Part shown: positions 46,801 to 57,654 of the stretch, in pieces
Numbering within the stretch: position 1 is the first letter of the stretch
How the letters are laid out: each line of letters begins with the position of its first letter
Source of the DNA: Patiria pectinifera
Taxonomy: Eukaryota; Echinodermata; Asteroidea; Valvatida; Asterinidae
Length of the DNA stretch: 64,000 nt
NCBI GenBank assembly: GCA_029964075.1
Contig: CM057147.1
Location: 27,921,513-27,985,512, forward strand
Reading direction: 5' to 3'
The notes under the pieces: model-generated
What the model was told of the DNA's origin: nothing
Databases searched by the model: none
What the model saw: only the letters and a program-made list of their open reading frames with translations
Program-made: the position numbers and the translations under genes

Positions 46801-47530
46801 CGTACAAGTCCTATTGGAACTTCTTGAAGAACAGAACTAACATAATGGTCATTTAGGCCTGGATTTCGAAATAAAAATAAAAAACTAGAAATGTGTTTGT
46901 GGACAAACACAAGCTGTTTCGGCTATTTTGAAATACTCTGTGCACGTGAGTAGTGAAGCCCGTCTAACCAGGATATTTTCACCATTTTTGACGGGCTCTC
47001 GACCAATCAGAAGGCCGGATTTGGCCCCACGTGACCCTCATTAGCATAAAATGAGCAACGGGAATCTACCATTCACCACGGAGAGTGCCATGGGCGGAGG
47101 GGCTTGTGTAAATACAAATAATTAACGGCGTGTACCATTATTATGGTATTGAGTAATATACGTATAATAAATATGAATTTTACGTAAATTGAAATGTACG
47201 AAACAATTATGGTCGTCTAATTGAAGAATTTATCTTTTAGTTAAATATTATCGAGTACGGCGAACATCGTCTAGAATGGAGCATGGAGCAACCCGTAAGA
47301 TTTGTTGCGAATGACTCATCCCGGTAGTCCATTGTGCAATCCACACGGGCAAATTCGTGTACGTGTACAGACATCCCCACAAAATCGAGAAAGTTTACTG
47401 TCAGGCAAAGGATTAGTTGGATTGGCCCTGTCGCTATGATTCTCTGTAATATAGTCTATACAAATGTTGCATTATGATTTCAGTTGCCGTCCCTACGAGT
47501 TGTGCCACCTGTTTGCGTGAGATAATCTCT

Positions 47531-47670
47531 CGGACAATAGACTGTAATTGGCAGCGCACGGCATGAAAGGGAGCTTCATAATACGTGAAAGAAGTCAATG
47601 AAATTGACTGACTAAATACTATTTTATGTATACAGCCGTGCCATGGGCTGCCAATTACAGCTATTGTCCG
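47531..47670. mobile_element. 140-bp MITE nested in the left arm
   Basis: CGGACAATAG(A)CTGTAATTGGCAGC and GCTGCCAATTACAGCTATTGTCCG are complementary ends. The matching copy in the right arm is at 49249-49388, so it was present before the arms were duplicated. Confidence 0.7.
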
Positions 47671-48250
47671 AGGGATTATAATCGATATAATGAACACTGT
47701 CTTGATCGAATTACGTCTTTATGCATAAGGGAAACAGCGCTATCTGATCGGACGGTGTAAATATACAATGCGTTGGATGCAGTCAGTCCCATAATATAGT
47801 CTGGTTCCCAGACCAAAAGATTCTGACTTTTCCTGATGAATCTTAGGTCCGGCAGCATCCGTGGCTGAAAATAAAAATGACAACATTGATGGCTCTTTTT
47901 TTAAAGCTCGGCTTCGTTTCCGATTTCGCTTTATCGCTTGTAGCTTTTAATGTTCTGATCAAATTTTTAAATAAATCACTTGCTTCGTAATATCATACAG
48001 TTATGATAATACAGTTTGATGTTTCTGTAAGATAGCATTGACTAAACCTTCAAAACTAGGCACCCAAATATAGCACTGTTAGCAGGCGGAGCCGAATGAA
48101 GACCGAGTTTTGGAAAATCTCGGTAACGGTCATCAAATTCAAAATTGTACATGACGCAGCATAAAGTTCGCCCATACGATCCGAGAATATTTGATGCAAC
48201 AATCGTCGTTGAATTTCAAGTTTTCTAAATGAAAGCAATGAATATTAATT

Positions 48251-48733
48251 TTGTCCTAGGTCCCCCCCCCCTTCTTCCTTTGTACTACTGCTACATTGGT
48301 GTATGTACATGTATGTGTGCTGAATTTGTCCATGTCTGACGTTTTCTGTGTGATAATGAACAAAATGTAGATGTTTTTATTTATAAATGAATGTAATTTC
48401 TTAATGTTCTTATTGTATCACCGATGTGAGTAACAATAAAGGTATTTCAATATATGTACACGTACATCTGTATTATGGGATAGTCTGGTTCCCAGACCAA
48501 AAGATTCTGACTATTCCTGATGAATCTTAGGTCCGGTAGCCTCAGGTAGTACATTGTATTACAATTTACGTCACGTGACTAAAACGGGACGAATTCCTCC
48601 TTTGTCCAAAAATTTCCGAAGTTTGCCGAAGTTGTTTCGTCGACAATCGGATAGCGGCCGAGTATTTCCGAGTATATAATATAAGTTTAGTAAACTGCTA
48701 ATTGCTTGTTAATTTTATTTTAAATGAGTTGAT
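48251..48733. other. Spacer between the foldback arms
   Basis: Includes a C-run and GTATGTACATGTATGTG. At 48481-48538 there is a 58-bp end of the TAGTCTGG MITE family, a direct repeat of 47798-47854 in the left arm; the right arm lacks it. No coding sequence. Confidence 0.6.
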
Positions 48734-50139
48734 AATTAATATTCATTGCTTTCATTTAGAAAACTTGAAATTCAACGACGATTTTTGCATCAAATATACT
48801 CGGATCGTATGGGCGAACTTTATGCTGCGTCATGTAAAATTTTGAATTTGACGACCGTTACCGAGATTTTCCAAAACTCGGTCTTCATTCGGCTCCACCT
48901 GCTAACAGTGCTATATTGGGGTGCCTAATTTTGAAGGTTTAGTCAATGCTATCTTACAGAAACATCAAACTGTATTATCATAACTGTATGATATTACGAA
49001 GCAAGTGATTTATTAAAAAATTTGATCAGAACATTAAAAGCTACAAGCGATAAAGTGAAATCGGAAACGAAGCCGAGCTTTGAAAAAAGAGCCATCAATG
49101 TTGTCATTTTTATTTTCAGCCACGGATGCTGCCTGACTGCATCCAACGCATTGTATATTTACACCGTCCGATCAGATAGCGCTGTTTCCCTTATGCATAA
49201 AGACGTAATTCGATCAAGACAGTGTTCATTATATCGATTATAATCCCTCGGACAATAGCTGTAATTGGCAGCCCATGGCACGGCTGTATACATAAAATAA
49301 TGTTTAGTCAGTCAATTTCATTGACTTCTTTCACGTATTATGAAGCTCCCTTTCATGCCGTGCGCTGCCAATTATAGTCTATTGTCCGAGAGAATATCTC
49401 ACGCAAACAGGTGGCTGTGTTCACTACGGCTCCGTTGCGCAACTCGTAGGGACGGCAACTGAAATCATAATGCAACATTTGTATAGACTATATTACAGAG
49501 AATCATAGCGACAGGGCCAATCCAACTAATCCTTTGCCTGACAGTAAACTTTCTCGATTTTGTGGGGATGTCTGTACACGTACACGAATTTGTCCGTGTG
49601 GATTGCACAATGGACTACCGGGATGAGTCATTCGCAACAAATCTTACGGGTTGCTCCATGCTCCATTCTAGACGATGTTCGCCGTACTCGATAATATTTA
49701 AATAAAAGATAAATTCTTCAATTAGACAATCATAATTGTTTCGTACATTTCAATTTACGTAAAATTCATATTTATTATACGTATTTTATTCAATACCATA
49801 ATAATGGTACACGCCGTTAATTATTTGCATTTACACAAGCCCCTCCGCCCATGGCACTCCCCGTGGTGAATGGTAGATTCCCGTTGCTCATTTTATGCTA
49901 ATGAGGGTCACGTGGGGCCAAATCCGGCCTTCTGATTGGTCGAGAGCCCGTCAAAAATGGGCTAATATCCTGGTTAGACGGGCTTCACTACTCACGTGCA
50001 CAGAGTATTTCAAAATAGCCGAAACAGCTTGTGTTTGTCCACAAACACATTTCTAGTTTTTTATTTTTATTTCGAAATCCATGCCTAAATGACCATTATG
50101 TTAGACCTGTTCTTCAAGAAGTTCCAATACGACTTGTAC

Positions 50140-51190
50140 GTTCTCCTCATCCAAGTTTTTCTTCTTGGTTGGATGGTTGAGATGGGCTAATCCGTGATCG
50201 GACCAGGCCACCTTTTATGTTTTTTTGTCGTTTGTATGCCAGGATGGGTTGGGTCGCAAAGAGTGCACTGAGAAAATCATTATCGCTGATCAGATTCCAG
50301 TTTTTCAGATGGGCCTGCTTAAGAGCTTGGAGTTTAATTTGTGGGTGGTAGGGTAAAACAAAGACCAGCGGGATATTCTTTTCGGTTTTTGCACGCTTTT
50401 TAGAGTTCACGCGAGTTTCGCCTTTTTGGGGAAGAAGGGCTAAGTCTTCTTGGTTGTATCCGCGTTTTTGAAGTTTGTCTTTGAAGAATGCAGCCTTCTC
50501 CTCAAATTCTTTTGAGTGTGTGCATATACGGTCATATCTCATTAATTCTCCCTTAATCAAACCGCCAAACACTGACTCAGGGTGGGCTGAATCTCGAGCA
50601 AGATACTGAAAGGTATCAGTTTTTTGGTTGCTACTCGAGTATCCAGTTTCCCTTCTTTTTGGTCTTCGTTACCGTTAAATATTATTAAGACGTTGTCCCT
50701 GTATCTCATGTAACTCACAATTGAAGGATTGTGTGGGAGAATAATTTCTTTTTCATATTTGAACAGGGTTATATCGCATATTTCTGGACTGAATTCGCTT
50801 CCCATAGCCACGCCAATTTTCTGTCTGAAGAACTTTCCATTGAATTCAAATATGTTTCGATGCATGATAAGTTCCAGGAGACAGCGAGCGTGCTCTCTTG
50901 TAGGTTAGGGTATTGCGTACATACTGCTATCGGCAACTTCAAGTGCATCGCAAACTGATTCAATTGCCTCATGTTGTGGGCAGTTCGTATACATGGACAC
51001 AATATCCAATGTGATCAATAGGCTATCCTGCGTCAATGCCACGTTGTTTAGTTTTTCAAGCACATGCCCGGAATCGCGTGTATATGTGCTTTGTTGTTTG
51101 ACAATCGGAAGTAGAAAATAGTCTATGTATTTTGAAATTGATTGAGTCGGACCTCCGCAACCACTAATAATAGGCCTCCCCACAAACCGT
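50140..51190 (-). mobile_element. Penelope-like element fragment, right arm
   Basis: Minus-strand counterpart of the left-arm fragment, with more of the C-terminal region: KGELMRYDRICTHSKEFEEK, LQKRGYNQEDL, NIPLVFVLPYHPQIK and KRQKNIKGGLVRSRI, the RT-to-connector region typical of Penelope-like elements. N-terminal RT part and endonuclease are absent. Broken in a few places. Confidence 0.8.
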
Positions 51191-51304
51191 GTACAAACTG
51201 TACGACATAGCAATTTGCAACACCGTCACCACACGGCGCGCATGTCATAAATACAGTACAGGTACATGAAGAATGAAGGCGCCACCTATTGCCAAGAAAG
51301 ATAC

Positions 51305-52125
51305 AGTCACGCGACGGGCGACGGCACGACGCGACGGGCGACGGCACGACGCGACGGGCGACGGCACGACGCGACGGGCGACGGCACGACGCGACGGGCG
51401 ACGGCACGACGCGACGGGCGACGGCACGACGCGACGGGCGACGGCACGACGCGACGGGCGACGGCACGACGCGACGGGCGACGGGCGACGGCACGACGCG
51501 ACGGGCGACGGCACGACGCGACGGGCGACGGCACGACGCGACGGGCGACGGCACGACGCGACGGGCGACGGCACGACGCGACGGGCGACGGCACGACGCA
51601 ACGGGCCACGGCACGACGCGACGGGCGACGGCACGACGCGACGGGCGACGGCACGACGCGACGGGCGACGGCACGACGCGACGGGCGACGGCACGACGCG
51701 ACGGGCGACGGCACGACGCGACGGGCGACGGCACGACGCCGACGGCACGACGCGACGGCGACGGCACGACGCGACGGGCGACGGCACGACGCGACGGGCA
51801 ATGTGTGCGTCGCCTCTTCAAGCAGTCTACTTAGAAGCGCCGAGGTAACAGGCGACGGCACGACGCGACGGGCGACGGCACGACGCGACGCACGACGGCA
51901 CGACGCGACGCACGACGGCACGACGCGACGTGTGAAGGTGCGTCGCTTCCTCATGCGGTGTACGTGCTTAGAAATGGTAATTTAAGAGGCGACGGCACGA
52001 CGCGACGGGCGACGCCACGACGCGACGCCACAACGCGACGGGCGACGGCACGACGCGACGGACGACGGCACGACGCGACGGTACGACGCGACGGCACGAC
52101 GTGAAAGCACGACGCGACGCAGATT
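51305..52125. repeat. Near-perfect 20-bp CpG-saturated satellite, right arm
   Basis: ACGGCACGACGCGACGGGCG repeats about 25 times almost without change from 51305 to 51800 and resumes in irregular form at 51850-51935 and 51990-52125. Each unit carries five CpGs. The unit has no stop codon in most frames, so long open frames of RRDGRRHDATG type appear on both strands; these are not genes. The left-arm array is shorter and more degenerate, so this one has expanded since duplication. Confidence 0.9.
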
Positions 52126-52156
52126 TGGCGTCTATAGAACACCATACAATTGGGCT

Positions 52157-52534
52157 ACAAAACGCGCTTTGAACGAGATGATGATAATCGGAAATAACTT
52201 TTAAAAGTAGGATATAAACATCCCCACAACTATCCTTTCAAAACTGGGCGTTTTTGTGTTATTCCTGTATTATGCGTGCGAGAACGAATTTCGGGGTCCA
52301 CTTTTGCGACCCCATAAATTCGAGCTGGACTTCATTCGTACGCGTAAAGTGTTCGCCTTTTGCGGACGTTGAAGAAACCACAATTGTTTGCATTGACGAT
52401 TGGTCACAGCGCGCTGTTCCCGAGACACACAACGTGTATAGCGTACACTGAGAACGACACGAAAAACGTATTCGTACGCCGTCATGTCCGATGTAAACAA
52501 GCGGGTTTTTTCGTCTTTTCTCGGGAACGGTAAG
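52157..52534. other. Right flank of the foldback, non-coding
   Basis: CpG-containing unique sequence with no ORF of interest. Confidence 0.35.
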
Positions 52535-52605
52535 GGGCCATTCAGAATGTTCAATGTTTTAAAATTTCGACTATTTTTCCAAATTGTGGGTGGGTAGGTC
52601 AAGCT
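52535..52605. repeat. GGGGCCATTCAGAATG inverted repeat, left member
   Basis: GGGGCCATTCAGAATGTTCA, AAAATTTCGACTATTTTTCC and GGGTGGGTAGGTCA are mirrored at 55875-55963. They could be the ends of a 3.4-kb element or two independent MITE fragments. Confidence 0.6.
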
Positions 52606-52711
52606 AAATAATTGAAAATCGAAATTCACTTTTCATGGGAAAAATGAGCAAAAAAAAAAAAAAATAGATCTTGACTTGCCTGAACTATGCGCCAGCATTT
52701 CAATATTTAGT

Positions 52712-53380
52712 GAGGTACATCAGTAACAAAAATGCTAAGGATCGTTACACAGTGGACAAAAGCACCAATTTTTCACCAAAGCATCTCCATGGTATACCTT
52801 TTCAAAAAAAAGACGGACGCAAAAAAATTGGATGATGGAAAGGGCATGTATGACGTCATTATGACGTCATCAGCTAATTATTACATGAAAAAATATAAAT
52901 TAATAATCTTCAGAACTGCAAGCATCTCAACAACAAATTTGGTATCAAATTAAAGGGGACAACAAGAGCTTTCATTTGAGTGGTATGTCATTGGGATGGA
53001 AAATAGTTGAGGGTGATCTTGTGGGTCAAGAAAGCCTTTTTGGTCAAAAGACCTTGGGGGATTTTCGGCTAAAATCATGGATTTTGAGTAGTCACTTTGA
53101 CACCTTGTTTTAACATGCAAACAGTATGTGGTATTGTGAGATGTTGTTTTAAGTCAGAGAGAAAGGCTCAAATTCTATGCCAAAAGATAAGCGGAAAAGC
53201 GAGGTACCTTAGTGATAAAATCGTGACACGGGTGGACAAAAGCACAATTTTCACACCAAAGCATCTCCATTGTTTACCTTTTCGAAAAAAAGGTAGGATG
53301 CAAAAAATTGGATGATGAGAAGGGCCATTTATGACATCATTATGACATCATTATGACTAATTATTACACACTTATACATT
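52712..53380. repeat. Direct repeat, period about 489 bp
   Basis: GTGGACAAAAGCAC, CACCAAAGCATCTCCAT, AAAATTGGATGATG and CATTATGAC.TCAT occur in the same order at 52712-52890 and 53201-53380, moderately diverged. The first copy has TGACGTCATTATGACGTCA. Confidence 0.7.
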
Positions 53381-53601
53381 AACATTGAGATATTAGTTAG
53401 GAATAAGCCATGGATCGTTTTTTTACATTTAATATACGTTTCTGAGATCAATGAAATCAGTGCAGTTTCCAATTTTGTTCTTAATTTAATGTATTAAATT
53501 CAACATGTATGTTCATTTGACCCTCGCTCCTATCCCCTGTTGTGATCAATGATTCGTTAAAATGCAATGTCTTACGTCATGATTATCTCATAAATGATTA
53601 C

Positions 53602-53834
53602 CTCAGGAATGATGCCACGAGGCATTATTTTCCACAAAAGTTTCTACTGTCCCTTCGGCTCCGTATTCTACATCAACTGGCAATGCATTTATTGCCCTAA
53701 ACCCTTCAACATTAGCCAGGAATTGAGCAGATACTTCTCCGGCGTTAGAATTTAAACCTTTTTGTGGACAACGTAGTTTTTCTGGTGTAGTTTGCATGCA
53801 GATAATGCAAGCAGTCCAATCCATGATGACTGTC
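53602..53834 (-). CDS. Exon of a CxxC...WHxS multicopy-type protein
   Basis: On the minus strand, after an acceptor (CGTATTTTAG) a start codon in good context opens 73 residues: MDWTACIICMQTTPEKLRCP, an internal AQFLANVEGFRAINALPVDV segment, and VETFVENNASWHHS before a TGA. The pattern C-x2-C-x6-E-K-L-x-C-P ... F-x4-A-L-P ... E-G-x-x-E-T ... W-H-x-S is one I know from N-terminal regions of multicopy, uncharacterised animal proteins, often continued by Cys-Arg. Here the frame ends at WHHS, next to a donor-like GAGGTAATC. A putative zinc-binding module is inferred; function unknown. It may be linked to mobile DNA. Confidence 0.45.
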
Positions 53835-54365
53835 CTAAAATACGATAGTAACAGTTCATATAAGCAATAAAAAGGTAGAATGTTCAAACCAATTATACGT
53901 TCCAATGTTGCAAAATAATACGTTTTGTGGAAGTTTGTAAACTTGCAAAGGTATATTTTACGCAAGATGAATTATTTCTACAATTTCTACAAAGACTTCT
54001 GTTCATTTTTACCAAAATTTCTAATAATTAATAAACAAGACTACAGATGAAGCTTTTTACAGATTATTTATTTGCACGATCTCAGTCGCAATCCAGCTTT
54101 GTGGAAGATAACAAGAAAGAATAAACTACTCACACAGTGGACCTTCAGAAATGCTCTGCTCGTGTCACACAGAAGATGATGTCTGATGGATACTTCAATA
54201 GGATAGACGGTCCATCAACGACAAGGATGGTGCATTTAATCGAGAAACACACTTGTGCTTGTGCATCATGGATAATTGCTTGTCTTTTTCACGTTCCTAA
54301 CTATAAACCTTTACAAACTGCAGGACATGACTTGCTGCACTGGTATTGTGTTTGTAATGGTTACA
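53835..54365. other. Non-coding; possible minus-strand donor
   Basis: A donor-like CACTGT followed by GTGAGT occurs on the minus strand at about 54130-54140 after a short open stretch reading ILVVDGPSILLKYPSDIIFC. Not recognised. Confidence 0.3.
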
Positions 54366-54735
54366 GCGCGATAGTCCGAAGGGTCATTAGTCCAAAGGTT
54401 CGTTAGTCCAAAGGTTCAATAGTCCGAAGGTTCGATAATCCGAAGGTTCGATAGTCCGAAGGTCCCATTAGTCCGAAAATAGAATACGGTTAATTAATCC
54501 GAAGGTTCGATAGTCCGAATTGAGAAAAAGGTTCGATAGCCCGAATTGAGAATAAGGTTCTATTGTCCGAATGGGCAATACGGTTCGTCAGTATGACTCT
54601 TCGGACTATCGGACCTTACTGTTGATTCGGACTATCGGACCTTGTTGTCGATTCGGACCATAGAGTCTTTTCGGACTATCGAACCTTATTGTCAATTCGG
54701 ACTATCGAACCTTCGGACTATTGAACCTTATTTTC
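54366..54735. repeat. Mirror-image GGTTCGATAGTCCGAA minisatellite
   Basis: The left half (to about 54585) has units GGTTCGATAGTCCGAA and GTCCGAATTGAGAA(T)AA. The right half has the complement units TTCGGACTATCGAACCTT and TTGTCGATTCGGAC. The array folds on itself around 54593, a tandem repeat inverted at its midpoint. Confidence 0.8.
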
Positions 54736-55724
54736 AAGCCCGCTGGAACAAACTTTTTCCAGGGGGTGCTGGAATTTCTAAAGGACGGACAAAATTAATG
54801 CGAACGCGGAACGCAAAGCCCTTACGGCGTGGATTAAAGGGCCCCTAAAAGTTTTGGAATATGGATGCTCTGTGGTGCAATATGAGGCGATTCCTGGCCA
54901 CTTTCATATGACTTTTTTAGCAAACGTTTTTGTGAGATTATAAAGACAATTTATTTCACTTTTTTGTTTAGAATATACTGTTGCTCTTATAACGTTTCTA
55001 CTGTACTGAAAAGTCGAAAACCCTGCATATTTATCTCCATTTTTTTTTCCATTTAATTCTGGAAAAAGAATTGTATCATTATGCATGACATCGCATGTAA
55101 ATATTATTGTTGCTAGGAGTGCTTTCTTACATTTAGTAAATTCCGTCGTGTATGTTTTGTTTTATTTTCCGAGCCCTTACGGCGTGGGGCCACAGGGCCA
55201 GGGGCCTGCTCTAAGGCCCCTGAAAATGTTGGATTCTGAATGCACTGTGATGAAATGTACTGAAGTATATACTTAAACTTATAAAACCCGAAAGGGTCTT
55301 TTTTTGGTTCAAGTTAAAACAAAATGGTTCCACTGGAAGCGGATGAATTTCTGTTCAAAAAAAATATTCATAAAGGCCTAAACGATGTAGCTCTTGATAT
55401 ATTTGCAGTGTTATTTGTTTGTTACAGGGAAAGGCAAATATAAAAGACTAACAGACCAAATGCATCTTTATGTTTATGATCGATAGGTGGCAAGTTTGGG
55501 GCTAGACAAGGATTTATCGGTCTACTGAGTTTTTATGAGAAAAAAACTTGCAGAGGGTAACACATGTACAGCTTTTTATTAAAACGAAACTACACTGGAA
55601 CTAGTTTCAATGGAAGCCTGCCCCACTCCTATTAGGTTGGGATGTGTGTGAACCTTGCTATTTGTTAATGTTGAGTACAGAATGCTAGCAACGTTATGAT
55701 CAAGGTATGTCCCCCCCACTTTTG
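54736..55724. other. Non-coding with a 356-bp-spaced direct repeat
   Basis: GCCCTTACGGCGTGG followed by a GGGCCCCTxAAAxTxTTGGA phrase occurs at about 54818 and 55174. No gene. Confidence 0.45.
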
Positions 55725-55819
55725 AGAAGCGATTGACGCCCTTGCTTGACGCCCCCCCCACCCATGAAATGTTCCAGCCCCCCAGCGCCCCCCACTGAAA
55801 AATTCCTGGCTACGCCACT
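55725..55819. mobile_element. CAGTGGCG-family MITE right end
   Basis: CCCCCACTGAAAAATTCCTG + GCTACGCCACTT closes a C-rich segment. The left end is not clear. Confidence 0.6.
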
Positions 55820-55869
55820 TATGTACATGTACATGTTTTGTTTTTTAATACTTCGTAACAAATCAGTTT

Positions 55870-55965
55870 TTTATTAATCGAAATTAGGGGTGGGTGGGTG
55901 GGTCAAAACAATTTGGAAAAAAAGTCGAATTTTTTAAAACATTGAAAATTCTGAATGGCCCCTAA
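55870..55965. repeat. GGGGCCATTCAGAATG inverted repeat, right member
   Basis: ACAATTTGGAAAAAAAGTCG and AACATTGAAAATTCTGAATG + GCCCC are the complement of 52535-52605. Followed by ACCTAGTGCCCC sequence. Confidence 0.6.
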
Positions 55966-56299
55966 GACATTAGGTTGGTTTCCTTTTAACCAGATGTTTG
56001 AAATAGGCTAAATAAACAATCCAAAACATAACATTTTCGGGGATTTCAGGACCTAGTGCCCCTTTAATCATAATTTCGAGTGCAAAAGGTTTGAAGCGTG
56101 GGATATGTAGGAGTGACCGAGACAACTGCAAAATGGGATTTCTTAAGTTGCGCCAGTGGTGCGTTGGGAGGGGGCGCCCCTTATAATCCCCCAAAAATTC
56201 GATTTAATCATAATTTTGAGTGCAAACCAAATTTCTTCACGGATCGAAAGTTTATCGTGTACTGAATTGTATTTGCATACTTAAGAAAAGTTTTATTGG

Positions 56300-57270
56300 T
56301 GCTAAATCCAATTAAGAAGCCAGCTAATTAGCGCTAATTACACGTTTAATCGTAATTACGAGTGCGCCGATAAAATAATTGTCAATGTGTTCCTTACACC
56401 TTGATGGGGCAAAATCCGCCACTTAAGAAAGTTTCAAGTGGTGCCATCCCAACTTAAGAAAGGGTCAAAGGTCACCAGGGGTCAATAAGCACCAATAATT
56501 ATAACGTTGAGGTGCAACTTGCATTCATGACTTTTTTTGTAGAGATCAACAGTACATCATAGACCGATCATTGATCACATGCTTAAGAACAGGATATGTA
56601 GTGCAAAGTCCAATTAAGAACGTCTTTAATTAGCGCTAATTACACGTTTAATCATAATTACGAGTGCAAGGATAAAACAAGTGTCAGTGTGTACCTGACA
56701 GCGTGCTGGAGCAAAATTCGTCACTTAAGAAAGCTTCAAGTGGTGCCATCCCCACTTAAGAAAGGGTCAAAGGTCACCAGGGGTCAATAAGCACCAATAA
56801 TTATAACGTTGAGGTGCAACTTGCATTCATGACTTTTTTTGTAGAGATCAACAGTATATCATAGACCGATCACTGATCACGTGCTTAAGAACAGGATATG
56901 TACTGCAAAGTCCAATTAAGAAGGTCTTTAATTAGCGCTAATTACACGTTTAATCATAATTACGAGTGCAAGGATGAAACAAGTGTCAGTGTGTACCTGA
57001 CACCGTGCTGGAGCAAAATTCGTCACTTAAGAAAGCTTCAAGTGGTGCCAACCCCACTTAAGAAAGGGTCAAAGGTCACCAGGGGTCAATAAGCACCAAT
57101 AATTAGAACAATATAAGTGCAACTTGCATTCGTGTATATACGCGAATCAACCGTTTATTATGGACCAATCACTGATTACATGATTAAGACCAAGATAATT
57201 ATGTAGTGCAACGTCCGATCAAAAAGAAGTTTAAGTAATTCACATGTCCGTATAATTAAACAGTCCTGAA
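56300..57270. repeat. 302-bp tandem repeat, about 3.2 copies
   Basis: GCGCTAATTACACGTTTAAT + CATAATTACGAGTGCA recurs at about 56330, 56632 and 56934. The full unit includes CACTTAAGAAAG.TTCAAGTG, a short palindrome, and GGTCAAAGGTCACCAGGGGT. Units two and three are almost identical. A decayed partial unit follows to about 57400. Confidence 0.85.
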
Positions 57271-57654
57271 TCCGCCAATTTCACTACGATTTGAGGGAGT
57301 TAGGGTTAATAAATAATTTAAACAATAATCATGAGTGAAATGATAAAACGACCGTCAGTGTTTACTTTACCCCACGCAGGAACAAAACACACCACCTACG
57401 AAATGTTTCAATATCACAAACAATCATGAAAGTGAGTGCAACTAATTACCTCTATATACCTCTTTAATCAACTCGTAGGCCTACGAAATATGGGGAATAT
57501 GATATCACCGGAGTTTATAATCTTAATTTTGTAGTAGTTTTCAGTTCAAACAAGGTTTGCATTAAAGTTGACAATAATCAATATCTGCATCACTTGAAAA
57601 TAACATGTACATGTACGTTTTTAACATGATGGTCCGGATTCGACGCATGAGGGC

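Larger units (their letters stand above)
45485..52156. mobile_element. 6.67-kb foldback structure with PLE fragments in both arms
   Basis: Left arm 45485-48250 and right arm 48734-52156 are inverted copies (about 98% identical where I compared them) around a 483-bp spacer. The outer ends are AGCCCAATTGTATGGTGTTC and its complement. Order inward in each arm: CpG-rich 20-bp array, a 5'-truncated Penelope-like RT fragment with its 3' end inward, about 0.6 kb of promoter-like unique DNA, a 140-bp inner MITE, and then AT-rich DNA ending AATATTCATTGCTTTC. The left arm lacks about 330 bp of the PLE part and has a shorter array. No target duplication is certain. No intact transposase gene is seen. 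It is either a long-TIR foldback transposon or an inverted segmental duplication. Confidence 0.75.

Noticed and set aside
51245-51985. Several long overlapping open frames on both strands (up to 239 codons) of RRDGRRHDATG type
   Set aside because: They are a consequence of the stop-free 20-bp satellite; they are open in nearly every frame and have no protein-like diversity.
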